Assembly: GCA_003252195.1 (NCBI GenBank)
Contig: QKFK01000071.1
Coordinates: forward strand, 1 to 13,078
Length of the DNA: 13,078 nt
Origin: Rhodospirillales bacterium
GTDB lineage: Bacteria > Pseudomonadota > Alphaproteobacteria > QKFK01 > SZUA-500
Direction of reading: 5' to 3'
Shown: positions 1 through 7,498 of the stretch, one piece after another
How the letters are laid out: every line of letters begins with the position of its first letter
Numbering within the stretch: position 1 is the first letter of the stretch
Translations under genes and position numbers: made by a program
The notes under the pieces: generated by a model
Seen by the model: the letters and a program-made list of their open reading frames with translations, nothing else
Databases searched by the model: none
Told to the model about the DNA's origin: nothing

Positions 1-1133
1 TCTATGTCTTTTAATCTATCAAAGATAATCCAAATATATCCATAACGCTTAAAGACAGCGGCACCTGTTTCTTTATTCCATGGGAAGCTCAAACTAACCA
101 CACGAGAATATTTATAGTTACTAGGTTCTTTTTCTATAGGAACAACCGTTACAGGTTCTACAATCTCTGCAACTTTAGTTTCTTCATCTACTTTTGGAGC
201 TTCATCTGTAGATAGAGGAGCTTTTTCAACCTCAACAGCGGGTGAAGAAGCTGGAACTGGAGGCTCTGTTTTATCATTAGAAGCACTAATTGTTACTTCT
301 TCCTGTTTGTTTTCCGCTGGCTCTTGCGCTTTTAAGCCATAACTTACATCAACAACAACTTTGCTACCAATATTAAATATTTTAACTACGTTATTGGCAA
401 ACTGAACATCCATACCTTTATCTGTTTTACGATACCTAACTTTCTTTAATTCAGCAGGTAATGACTTAGATAAAGAACGCAAATTAATGTCTTTAAACGC
501 ACCAAAAGATACGGTGTTTTTATTAGCATCTGCGACAGAAAAAGAGGTTTTAGATGGCCACTCAAAAACAAAACGATAATAACCATCTTTTTTGTGATCA
601 CCAGTTCTTACACTAAGATATTTACTGTTAGCAACAACAGCTGGCGTTTTTTTTGATTTGGAATATTTAATTTCTGGAGTTGCAACTTTTTTAGGCTTTT
701 CACTGCCGTCAATATATTCTGGAGGTTCTACATATGGAGCTGGCTTTCCAAGCAGGTCAAACACCATCGCATTTCCATCTAAATATGACCTAACCACGAA
801 TGGACGACGCAAATCAAATCTTATTTTTCTTCTATCAGGGTAAATATATGCTCTGGCTATATAATCTGGTATTTTATCTAAAATACCTTTCAAATCACCA
901 CTAAAGGCTTGATTAAAAGTTATTTCTAAAACATCACCATTAATATCATATTGATATGCGGTTGGATCAATCCAATCAAAGATCATTCTGGCATAACCTG
1001 TTTGTTTTTGAGCAACAGGAGCTTTATTCCAAACGGCATAAGCATTAGGCACAAACAAAGATAGAGATGATACAACACATACCAACCCAAGTATTTTTAC
1101 TAACATTGCTTTTGCTTTATGCCCAAAGCGCAT
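1..1133 (-). CDS. Secreted beta-rich repeat protein of the flagellar locus, C-terminus beyond left edge
   Basis: An open frame runs from an ATG at 1133 to the window edge, giving 377 residues and no stop. GGGG lies about 7 nt before this ATG; a second in-frame ATG at 1106 is less well placed. Residues 10-33 form a signal peptide (hydrophobic stretch ending in NAYA before VW), so the protein is exported. The mature part has two similar blocks, about 46-128 and 184-265, each opening with a Y-x-R-[MF]-[IV]-F-[DE]-W motif and closing with a hydrophobic strand (MVFDL, VVVDV). A third copy seems to start near 343. An acidic, Pro/Glu/Ala-rich linker spans about 266-338. I recall large proteins of this kind, often annotated as TPR proteins, beside fliM/flgF in Rhodospirillales; any TPR part would lie outside the window. 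The exact function is unknown; a periplasmic flagellar or motility role is inferred from position only. Confidence 0.8.
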   Translation of the reverse strand, partial: MRFGHKAKAMLVKILGLVCVVSSLSLFVPNAYAVWNKAPVAQKQTGYARMIFDWIDPTAYQYDINGDVLEITFNQAFSGDLKGILDKIPDYIARAYIYPDRRKIRFDLRRPFVVRSYLDGNAMVFDLLGKPAPYVEPPEYIDGSEKPKKVATPEIKYSKSKKTPAVVANSKYLSVRTGDHKKDGYYRFVFEWPSKTSFSVADANKNTVSFGAFKDINLRSLSKSLPAELKKVRYRKTDKGMDVQFANNVVKIFNIGSKVVVDVSYGLKAQEPAENKQEEVTISASNDKTEPPVPASSPAVEVEKAPLSTDEAPKVDEETKVAEIVEPVTVVPIEKEPSNYKYSRVVSLSFPWNKETGAAVFKRYGYIWIIFDRLKDI

Positions 1134-1225
1134 CAAGATCCCCATTTAAGAGCTTTAAAACCATTAACGGTAAAAATTTGCAAACTATCAAAGACTTTAA
1201 CCGAACATATAGATACATGCAAACG

Positions 1226-1262
1226 AAAAACTCCCCTCTTTCACAAGAAGGGAGTTAATTTT
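1226..1262 (-). terminator. Rho-independent terminator after the cheY-like gene
   Basis: The arms aactccc (1229-1235) and gggagtt (1250-1256) pair, with tctt/aaga extending the stem past one mismatch around a four-base loop. Read on the minus strand the stem is followed by a T run, 19 nt beyond the response-regulator stop codon at 1281. The plus-strand side is also T-rich, so the hairpin could work in both directions. It separates cheY from the secreted-protein gene that starts at 1133, which therefore probably has its own promoter in the roughly 95 nt between. Confidence 0.8.
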
Positions 1263-1280
1263 TTAACTATATAAAATAAT

Positions 1281-1670
1281 CTAGAAATCACCGAGCACGC
1301 TAACGATTTTTGATTTCAATGTAGCGGCATTAAATGGTTTAACAATATAGTTTGAAACGCCAGCTTCTTTTGCGGCAATAACGTTCTCAGATTTACTCTC
1401 AGCAGTAACCATAATAAATGGAGTTGCTTTAAGCTGATCATCATTTCTAACTTCACGAAGGAGTTGCAAACCAGTCATTGGTTCCATATTCCAGTCAGAA
1501 ATAACCAAACCGTGAGGACCTTCTTTTCTGAGAATATCCAAAGCCTCTGATCCATCAGATGCTTCATCAACATTCAAAAAGCCAAGCTGTTTAAGAAGAT
1601 TTCTCAAAATTCTGAGCATTGTCTTATAATCATCAACAATAAGAACCTTCATTTCTTTATCTACGGCCAT
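1281..1670 (-). CDS. cheY: Single-domain CheY-like response regulator
   Basis: The 129-residue protein is a lone receiver domain with no output domain. The acidic pair D13-D14, phospho-acceptor D59 (in the ISDWNM segment), switch T89 and K111 of the KPF motif are all present, so it should be phosphorylated on D59, normally by CheA, and could bind the FliM N-terminus to change motor rotation. Length and the DWNM-x-P-M-x-G motif are typical of CheY. A GGGGG ribosome site sits about 5 nt before the ATG. It is transcribed in the same direction as the fliL-fliM operon, 117 nt after the MotE-like gene, and is followed by a terminator. Bacteria often have several CheY paralogs, so this one may be a flagellar-locus CheY rather than the main chemotaxis output. 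Confidence 0.95.
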   Translation of the reverse strand: MAVDKEMKVLIVDDYKTMLRILRNLLKQLGFLNVDEASDGSEALDILRKEGPHGLVISDWNMEPMTGLQLLREVRNDDQLKATPFIMVTAESKSENVIAAKEAGVSNYIVKPFNAATLKSKIVSVLGDF

Positions 1671-1744
1671 AAAATCCCCCTGTATAAAACAATATCAATA
1701 ATTTAACAGATTGTGCTAATTTTTTAAAAAACAAGTCAGTGCAG

Positions 1745-1756
1745 ATGTTATAACAT
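1745..1756. repeat. Perfect 12-bp palindrome between the motE-like gene and cheY
   Basis: The sequence atgttataacat is an exact inverted repeat with no loop, 75 nt upstream of the cheY start in the 117-nt gap. It has no T run after it on the minus strand, so it does not look like a terminator of the upstream operon. An operator site is possible, but in AT-rich DNA such a palindrome can arise by chance. Confidence 0.3.
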
Positions 1757-1787
1757 AAAAAAATCACTTTTGCATAGAGAAAAATAA

Positions 1788-2492
1788 TTAGTTTTTACCT
1801 TCTATCTCAGCTAAAGATCTTTTTTGAGCTAGCTCTGAGGTAAGGGCTTTCGCCTTTTCCCCGTCCATTTCAGCCAAAATGGGAGCCGCCTTGTTAGAGT
1901 TCATCTTATCAAACAAGCTAATTAAAATTTCCATATCTAGCCCATTAAAAATACGCGCAGCTTCTTTAGGCTTCATAGTGGTATATAGCTTAACCAAATA
2001 ATCAATCTTTTTACTTTGTTTTTCATCAAAGTCACCTAACAACTTTTTGATTTTTTCTTCATATTTTTTAAGTTGGGTGATTTTTCTTTCTATTTGAGCC
2101 TCTGCTGCGTGCAATTGAGCAGTTTTTCTTTCGATATCTTTTTCTCTTAAATCAAGAGATTCACGCCTTTCCGCTAAGTTCTGCAAAATATCTAATTCAT
2201 TTTGCGTAAAAGCATTTTCTTTTTTATCAGAATCTACAGATAGCAATGAATTTGAGTCAAAATTGCTATTTATAGGAACATTATCAGTTTTTTTACGAGA
2301 ATCTTTTGCTTGAGCAGGAGCTTGCGCTACTGCTTTATTTGCTCCAACATTAATTGTTGGCACTGGTTCATCTCTAGGTTCAAGCTTATCCCACAGTGAA
2401 CTAACGCGAAGTGTAAGCGTAAGCACTGCACAAAATATAAATATCGGCAGAATTCTAAGTTTATTACTTTTGGTTTCAGCTTTATTTTTCAT
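1788..2492 (-). CDS. MotE-like flagellar protein with MgtE N-terminal-type domain
   Basis: The 234-residue protein has a membrane anchor at residues 14-28, a polar linker, a charged coiled coil at about 95-160 rich in Glu, Lys, Gln and Arg, and a C-terminal helical domain at about 168-224. That last domain, with KLY-x-x-MKPKEAARIF, an FDKM segment and a KAAPILAEMD segment, resembles the MgtE N-terminal fold found in the MotE family. In Sinorhizobium, MotE is reported as a chaperone for the motility protein MotC. An anchored, periplasm-facing role in motor assembly is therefore likely here, although neither MotC nor its gene is in the window. The ATG lies 2 nt after the stop of the preceding gene, so translation is probably coupled. 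The family call is good; the exact function is inferred. Confidence 0.8.
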   Translation of the reverse strand: MKNKAETKSNKLRILPIFIFCAVLTLTLRVSSLWDKLEPRDEPVPTINVGANKAVAQAPAQAKDSRKKTDNVPINSNFDSNSLLSVDSDKKENAFTQNELDILQNLAERRESLDLREKDIERKTAQLHAAEAQIERKITQLKKYEEKIKKLLGDFDEKQSKKIDYLVKLYTTMKPKEAARIFNGLDMEILISLFDKMNSNKAAPILAEMDGEKAKALTSELAQKRSLAEIEGKN

Positions 2493-2494
2493 TA

Positions 2495-2989
2495 TTATTT
2501 TACATTCCTAAGAGCTCTTAACAACTCTTTCTCAGCCTCTGAGCGCTCATCACCATCAAAGTCATCTGCACCCATAGCCAAAGCTCCTAACATTGTTTTA
2601 GGCTTAACAACAGTCTCATCATTAATTTTAGACTCTGTTTTTTCTTCTTTAGCTTTCTTATCCTGTTTTATATTGCTTTTAGGACGAGAATCCACAGAAT
2701 CGATTATACCATCAGCTCTTTCCAACATAAAGGCTAAATCATCTCTAATAATTTGAGCCTTTTCCATTTGAGTTTTAAGGTCTAAATTGATGTCCTCAGC
2801 TAATTTCTTTAACTTTGGCAATGCACGTTCTGCTCTATTTGTGGCATCGTTAAAAGCTTCAATCTGCTTTCCCATATCGTTTTTGCTATCACGAAGAATC
2901 ATGAGATTTTTATTGAGTTTGCTCGCATAATATATAACAGCAACTAACAATACTATTATGGTCAAATCCATTAGAACTGTCATACTCAT
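2495..2989 (-). CDS. Small membrane-anchored coiled-coil protein (DUF6468-like) downstream of fliM
   Basis: The 164-residue protein has one N-terminal membrane segment (about 5-22), then a helical, coiled-coil-prone region to about 100, then a charged, lysine- and glutamate-rich tail. I recall genes of this type annotated as DUF6468 in alphaproteobacterial flagellar operons; that name is from memory. No catalytic motif is visible. The start codon overlaps the fliM stop as ATGA (2986-2989), and the stop is 2 nt before the MotE-like gene, so all three are translationally linked. An accessory role in motor or stator assembly is inferred from context only. Confidence 0.75.
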   Translation of the reverse strand: MSMTVLMDLTIIVLLVAVIYYASKLNKNLMILRDSKNDMGKQIEAFNDATNRAERALPKLKKLAEDINLDLKTQMEKAQIIRDDLAFMLERADGIIDSVDSRPKSNIKQDKKAKEEKTESKINDETVVKPKTMLGALAMGADDFDGDERSEAEKELLRALRNVK

Positions 2990-4113
2990 ACCTTAGTTCC
3001 TCTACCTCTGCGAATCTTATCATGCACTTTAATGGCTATCTTATTATCTTTTCTGCCCATATGTCCTTTAAACATTGGAATATCCCCACAGAAAAGAGAA
3101 ACCTCGGAATCTGGATTAGCGTTAAACACAACCTGAGACCCAACTTCCCATTTAAGCACTTCTTTGATGTTTAAGTCTATTGTATCAAGAACAGCTTTCA
3201 AATCAACATCGGTTTGCCATAATTCTTGAGCTAAGTGAGTTTCCCAAATTGAATCGCGCCCAAATTTTTCACCCATAAACATTTGCAAGAGCAATTCACG
3301 AACAGGCTCTAATGTTGCATATGGAATAAGAAGCTCTAAACGCCCTCCGCGATCTTCCATATCGATTCTAAGTTTTACAACAATAGCAGCATTAGATGGC
3401 CTTGAAATTGTGGCAAAACGAGGGTTTGTCTCTAATCTATCAAAACGGAATGTAACAGGGCTCAATGGATCGAACGCAGCTGACAAATCAGCAAAAACCA
3501 CATGAACCATACGCTCAACAAGGTTGCGCTCAATTGTAGTGTAAGGACGTCCTTCAATTCTCATCGCGGCAGTTCCGCGTCTTCCACCAAGCAAAACGTC
3601 CACAATCGAATAAATAAGCGAAGAATCGATGGTCATCAAACCATAGTTATCCCATTCTTCTGCCTTAAACACTGCAAGCATAGCAGGAAGAGGAATAGAG
3701 TTAAGGTAATCACCGAATCTTAATGAAACAATATTATCTAAGGATACCTCAACGTTATCTTGAGTAAAGTTACGAAGCGAGGTTGTCATCATTCTGACCA
3801 GACGGTCAAAAACAATTTCAAGCATTGGCAAACGTTCATATGACACCAATGCAGAATTCAAAATAGCTTGAATACCAGCCTTATCAATAACTTCTTCTAA
3901 ATCGTCACTAAAGCCTAAAAGGCTATCAATTTCATCTTGGTTAAGCACACGAGTTGATTGCCCAAAGCCGTCTCCCCCACCGCCACCACTGGACTGTGAG
4001 TCGTCTTCGCCATCATCTCCATCAAGCATTGCGGCCCATTCGGCGGCCATCGCGTCCTGATCGATAGGACCGTCGTCACCTTCTGACCAATCTTGATTTT
4101 CGGCTGCAACCAT
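2986..4113 (-). CDS. fliM: Flagellar motor switch protein FliM
   Basis: The 375-residue protein is the C-ring component that links FliG to FliN and receives phospho-CheY. The CheY-binding motif DEIDSLLG is at 60-67 instead of at the extreme N-terminus as in enteric FliM. It is preceded by an acidic extension with a Trp-containing helix (AAEWAAML, 23-30) and a GGGGG linker (43-47). The middle FliM domain follows, with the LLGGRRGTA segment and the conserved RNLVERM-type helix. The C-terminal part, from about residue 295, is the SpoA-like domain that pairs with FliN. The ribosome site AGAGG overlaps the fliL stop, and the start lies 9 nt after fliL. The stop TGA overlaps the next start, which shows standard use of TGA as a stop codon in this genome. 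Confidence 0.97.
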   Translation of the reverse strand: MVAAENQDWSEGDDGPIDQDAMAAEWAAMLDGDDGEDDSQSSGGGGGDGFGQSTRVLNQDEIDSLLGFSDDLEEVIDKAGIQAILNSALVSYERLPMLEIVFDRLVRMMTTSLRNFTQDNVEVSLDNIVSLRFGDYLNSIPLPAMLAVFKAEEWDNYGLMTIDSSLIYSIVDVLLGGRRGTAAMRIEGRPYTTIERNLVERMVHVVFADLSAAFDPLSPVTFRFDRLETNPRFATISRPSNAAIVVKLRIDMEDRGGRLELLIPYATLEPVRELLLQMFMGEKFGRDSIWETHLAQELWQTDVDLKAVLDTIDLNIKEVLKWEVGSQVVFNANPDSEVSLFCGDIPMFKGHMGRKDNKIAIKVHDKIRRGRGTKV

Positions 4114-4122
4114 TAAAAACCT

Positions 4123-4665
4123 CTATTGTATTTCAAACTGCCTGAATTTTATATCAAGCACTTTTACAGGCTTAGCCGCCTTATTAACCCTACTTAAAAG
4201 CTCTTCTTTTAAGCGATACATGCCAGCAGAGCCTTCAAGCTCTTCTGGTCTTAACTCTCTTAAATGAACCAAAAAAGTATCTACAATACTCGGAACAACA
4301 GAATCAAGACGTTGGAAATCAGCTGCAGACTCAACCTCTAAAGATATTTTTATCTTAGCAAGATTACCCCTACCTCTATCTCCAGCATTCAAATTAACAA
4401 CCATCTCATTAAGATCATAAAAAGCGGTATCTAAAGCTTCTTTTTTCTCGCCTTCTGGAGCATCTTTGTTTTCAGAAACAACTTCTTTATCTTCTCCACT
4501 CAACAAAGAATCTGCCATACCAGAAAAGTAAATACCCACAGCAGCGCCAACAACCAATAAAATTGGCAAAAGCATCATTATAAGCTTCTTTTTATTAACC
4601 CCACTCCTAACCATAGGAGCAGAATCTTCTCCACCAACATCTACGTCATCAATATCTTCAGCCAT
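4123..4665 (-). CDS. fliL: Flagellar basal-body-associated protein FliL
   Basis: The 180-residue inner-membrane protein has a short acidic cytoplasmic N-terminus, KKK, then one transmembrane helix at about 28-47, an acidic linker, and a periplasmic FliL domain from about 80. Typical family features are the FYDLNEMVVNLN strand, an IKISLEV strand and the C-terminal V-x-DIKFRQFEIQ ending. FliL surrounds the MotA/MotB stator and supports its function. It is the first gene of the fliL-fliM-DUF6468-motE-like operon, with GGGAA about 6 nt before the ATG. No convincing promoter is seen on this side of the divergent region. Confidence 0.96.
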   Translation of the reverse strand: MAEDIDDVDVGGEDSAPMVRSGVNKKKLIMMLLPILLVVGAAVGIYFSGMADSLLSGEDKEVVSENKDAPEGEKKEALDTAFYDLNEMVVNLNAGDRGRGNLAKIKISLEVESAADFQRLDSVVPSIVDTFLVHLRELRPEELEGSAGMYRLKEELLSRVNKAAKPVKVLDIKFRQFEIQ

Positions 4666-4926
4666 ATCGTTCCCTATGAATATTTATCTCGAACATAAAA
4701 CTTCACAATGTTTAATATAGTACAACTTAGTTAATAATATGTTAGAAAACCAAAAGGATAAGTTCTAAGCATAAAAACACAAAAATCAACCACAAAAACA
4801 CATTTAGACGCAATATATCAAAAGCATCTTTCTTAAATATTAACACCATTCACATCACCTTAAAAAAAGTTGGCACGCTATATGCATAAATACCAGCAAA
4901 GTAAAACCGCAGACAGGTGAGTAACA
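4666..4926. other. Divergent flagellar intergenic region
   Basis: This 261-nt AT-rich stretch separates fliL (leftward) from flgF (rightward). It holds the sigma-54 promoter at 4871-4886 for flgF and the two ribosome binding sites. It also has a short direct repeat of aaaaacaca near 4772-4801. A CtrA-like pair TTAA-N7-TTAG occurs at 4731-4745 but is a weak match. No ORF or RNA gene is seen in it. Confidence 0.7.
4871..4886 (+). promoter_or_regulatory. Sigma-54 (RpoN) promoter for flgFGAH
   Basis: The -24 element TGGCACG (4871-4877), a 4-nt spacer and the -12 element ATGCA (4882-4886) match the sigma-54 consensus TGGCACG-N4-TTGCA in all but one base. The invariant GG (4872-4873) and GC (4884-4885) have the required spacing. 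Transcription would start near 4897, about 30 nt before the flgF ATG. Sigma-54 promoters with an activator such as FlbD/FleQ-type proteins drive rod and ring genes in many alphaproteobacteria. The activator gene is not in this window. Confidence 0.85.
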
Positions 4927-5667
4927 ATGGAAAACGCAAAATATATAGCATTATCAAGACAAACAGCTCTTTGGAGACGTATGGACGCTATTGCTAATAA
5001 TTTAGCCAACATGAACACAGCCGGCTTTAAAAGAGAAGATCAAATGTTCACTGAATATTTGGTTAAGTCTCCAGCCGAAGACAAAATTGGAAAAGAAAAA
5101 ATCCGCTTTGTTCAAGATTTAGGTACATACAGAGATTTTGCAGAAGGCGCATTAACTCAAACAGGAAACAATCTTGATGTTGCTATTCACGGAGATGCCT
5201 TCTTTGCTATCGAAACACCTCAAGGTGAGAAATACACCAGAAAAGGTCAGTTTTCTTTAGATAGCGAAGGCAAGTTGGTCACAGCTTCTGGTAATGCTGT
5301 ATTATCAGATGGCAACGATCCTTTCTTTTTTGCTCCAAACGAAAGCCAAATAGAAATCTCTACAGACGGTACAATTTCTACTGAAAACGGCGTTATCGGC
5401 AAACTTAAAGTAGTTTCTTTTGATGACAACCTAAAACTTAAAAACACTTATGACGGTTTATATGAGACCACATATGATAACCAACCTCAAGATGCTACAA
5501 ACGTAAGCTTTGCTCAAGGAATGATTGAACAATCAAATGTTAATCCAATTTTGGAAATGACAAATATGATTGACGTGCAACGCTCATATGCAAATGTTCA
5601 AAAACTAATAGATATTGAATACGAACGCCAAAAAGAAGCAATTAACGTATTCACAACAAAAGTATAA
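4927..5667 (+). CDS. flgF: Flagellar proximal rod protein FlgF
   Basis: The 246-residue protein is a rod component of the axial family. The N-terminal helix carries the family signature ANNLANMNTAGFKR (about 23-36), the middle holds the FlgE/F/G-type beta domain (DVAIHGDAFFAIETP, YTRKGQFSLD), and the C-terminal helix has SNVNPILEMTNMIDVQRSY. It starts with residues MENAKYIALSRQ, which matches FlgF rather than FlgG. AGGTGA lies 6 nt before the ATG. It is the first gene after the sigma-54 promoter and is followed by flgG after 18 nt. The protein has no cleavable signal peptide, as expected for a type III export substrate. Confidence 0.96.
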   Translation: MENAKYIALSRQTALWRRMDAIANNLANMNTAGFKREDQMFTEYLVKSPAEDKIGKEKIRFVQDLGTYRDFAEGALTQTGNNLDVAIHGDAFFAIETPQGEKYTRKGQFSLDSEGKLVTASGNAVLSDGNDPFFFAPNESQIEISTDGTISTENGVIGKLKVVSFDDNLKLKNTYDGLYETTYDNQPQDATNVSFAQGMIEQSNVNPILEMTNMIDVQRSYANVQKLIDIEYERQKEAINVFTTKV

Positions 5668-5685
5668 TACTGGGAGGATTAAACA

Positions 5686-6474
5686 ATGAGAGCTTTAAAT
5701 ATCGGCGCAACAGGAATGCTAGCTCAACAAACAAATGTTGAGGTTATCTCCAATAACATCGCAAACATGAACACCACTGCTTACACAAAAAGAAGAGCAG
5801 AATTTAGTGACTTGTTATACCAAAACTTACGCCGCGTTGGTTCAACATCAACAGATGATGGCACAGTTGTTCCTGCTGGTGTACAGGTTGGTTTGGGTGT
5901 TAAAACAACAGCTGTTTACCGCATTACAGATGGCGGAAGCTTAATCAGCACAGACAACACTTTAGATATGGCAATCAAAGGAAAAGGTTATTTCCAAATT
6001 GAGCTCCCTAATGGTAAAGGAACAGGCTACACTAGAGATGGTTCTTTCCAAAGAAATGCAGATGGTGAGCTTGTAACCCACGATGGTTATAGAGTTATGC
6101 CAGGAATTAACATTCCAGATGATGCAACTTCTGTCACAATAAACCAATCTGGTGAGGTTTTAATCTCAACAGACGGAAACACTGATACAACTAATGTTGG
6201 ACAGGTAGAAATAGCAAACTTTGCTAACGAAGCTGGTTTAGAAGCTATCGGTGACAACCTCTTCTTAGAGACAGCTGCATCTGGCCAAGCAATTACAGGA
6301 GCGCCAAACACTCAAGGTTTTGGTTCAATTAGCCAAGGTTTCTTAGAATCTTCAAACATAAACTCTGTATCTGAAATTACCGAGCTTGTTTCTGCACAAC
6401 GTGCTTATGAGATGAACTCAAAAGTAATTCAAGCTGCCGACCAAATGATGAGCACAATTAATCAAATGAAATAA
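5686..6474 (+). CDS. flgG: Flagellar distal rod protein FlgG
   Basis: The 262-residue protein matches the usual FlgG length of about 260. The N-terminus MRALNIGATGMLAQQ and the SNNIANMNTTAYTKRRAEF rod signature (about 22-40) are characteristic, as is the C-terminal SAQRAYEMNSKVIQ helix and the LESSNINSVSEIT segment. FlgG builds the distal rod that passes through the P and L rings encoded or assembled by the neighbouring flgA and flgH products. GGGAGG is well placed before the ATG. It follows flgF by 18 nt and precedes flgA by 30 nt, in one transcription unit. Confidence 0.98.
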   Translation: MRALNIGATGMLAQQTNVEVISNNIANMNTTAYTKRRAEFSDLLYQNLRRVGSTSTDDGTVVPAGVQVGLGVKTTAVYRITDGGSLISTDNTLDMAIKGKGYFQIELPNGKGTGYTRDGSFQRNADGELVTHDGYRVMPGINIPDDATSVTINQSGEVLISTDGNTDTTNVGQVEIANFANEAGLEAIGDNLFLETAASGQAITGAPNTQGFGSISQGFLESSNINSVSEITELVSAQRAYEMNSKVIQAADQMMSTINQMK

Positions 6475-6504
6475 TTGATGTAAAGAAGCTACAGGAGAAA
6501 AGTT

Positions 6505-7473
6505 ATGAAAATCAAATTTAGAAAAATAATATTAGCATCAGCAATTATATTATTTGCAACCTCTGCAAAAGCGGCAGACGTTAAAGATACCAATATTATG
6601 CTAAAGCGTGACATAACAGTGAGTTCAGATTACATCACCTTAGGCGATGTATTTGATGGTAATTTTGATAACTCAGACAAACAAATAGCTGTTGCCCCCC
6701 TCCCTGGGAAACGTGCTGTTTACGGAGCTTACTGGTTATACAATCTTGCCAGAGAAAACCATATCGACTGGAGACCTCTTTCTAATAATGTTTTCATGAA
6801 TGTTAATCGCTCAGGAAAAACTTTTGGTGCGCATGAGTTTGAAATGGCATTATCAGATGCTCTCATTAACAATGGAGCTGGCGATAAACTTGATGTAGTT
6901 TCTAACATTGGTCAAACAACTATGGTTGCCCCATCAGATGCATCTACAGAAATAAAAGTAAAAAATCTTAGCTTTAACCAGAGAAACCAAAGCTATAGCG
7001 CTATAGTAGATCTTTATGTGAATGGAGAATCATATGCAAAAACATCCGTATCTGGTCGTTTTTTTGCAAAGGTTGAAGTTCCTATTATTAGCTCTAACCT
7101 AACAAGAGGAAGCATCATATCTAAAAATGATATCGACTGGATAGAAGTTAGAGAAAGCACTGTTGCTCGCAATGTTCTTGTAGACGATAAAGAAATCATT
7201 GGCATGGAAGCAAGTCGTAATCTACGTTCTGGCAACATGATAAGTTCAAAAGATTTAAGAGAGCCTGTGTTGATAGAAAAAGGAGCTCTAGTTACAATCT
7301 CATATGTAACCCCATATTTGAAATTAACTGCCAAAGGTTTAGCAACAGAGAATGGTGCAAAAAACCAAGTGATCAAGATTACAAATCTACAAACTAAAAA
7401 AACTATCCTTGCTAAAGTTATAGAAAAAGATATGGTAAGCATAGTAAGTGATGTTAACCTTGCTATGAGATAA
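6505..7473 (+). CDS. flgA: Flagellar P-ring assembly chaperone FlgA
   Basis: The 322-residue protein begins with a Sec signal peptide (basic start, hydrophobic core, SAKA cleavage at about residue 23), so it acts in the periplasm, where FlgA helps FlgI polymerise into the P ring. The C-terminal half, from about residue 190, has the SAF-type domain (VPIISSNLTRGSIISKNDID, then a GMEASRNLRSG segment) and the final FlgA strand region with ITNLQTKKTILAKV. The length suits the longer alphaproteobacterial FlgA. AGGAG lies before the ATG. It sits between flgG and flgH in the operon. Its partner gene flgI is not in the window. Confidence 0.93.
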   Translation: MKIKFRKIILASAIILFATSAKAADVKDTNIMLKRDITVSSDYITLGDVFDGNFDNSDKQIAVAPLPGKRAVYGAYWLYNLARENHIDWRPLSNNVFMNVNRSGKTFGAHEFEMALSDALINNGAGDKLDVVSNIGQTTMVAPSDASTEIKVKNLSFNQRNQSYSAIVDLYVNGESYAKTSVSGRFFAKVEVPIISSNLTRGSIISKNDIDWIEVRESTVARNVLVDDKEIIGMEASRNLRSGNMISSKDLREPVLIEKGALVTISYVTPYLKLTAKGLATENGAKNQVIKITNLQTKKTILAKVIEKDMVSIVSDVNLAMR

Positions 7474-7498
7474 CCATCTCTGCTTAGGAGAATAAAAG

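Noticed and set aside
658..1258. Short plus-strand ORFs near the left end
   Set aside because: They are antisense to, or overlap the upstream region of, the secreted repeat protein and the terminator, with no coding signature.
4731..4745. CtrA-like site TTAA-N7-TTAG between fliL and flgF
   Set aside because: Only a partial match to TTAA-N7-TTAA, and such pairs are frequent by chance in AT-rich DNA.
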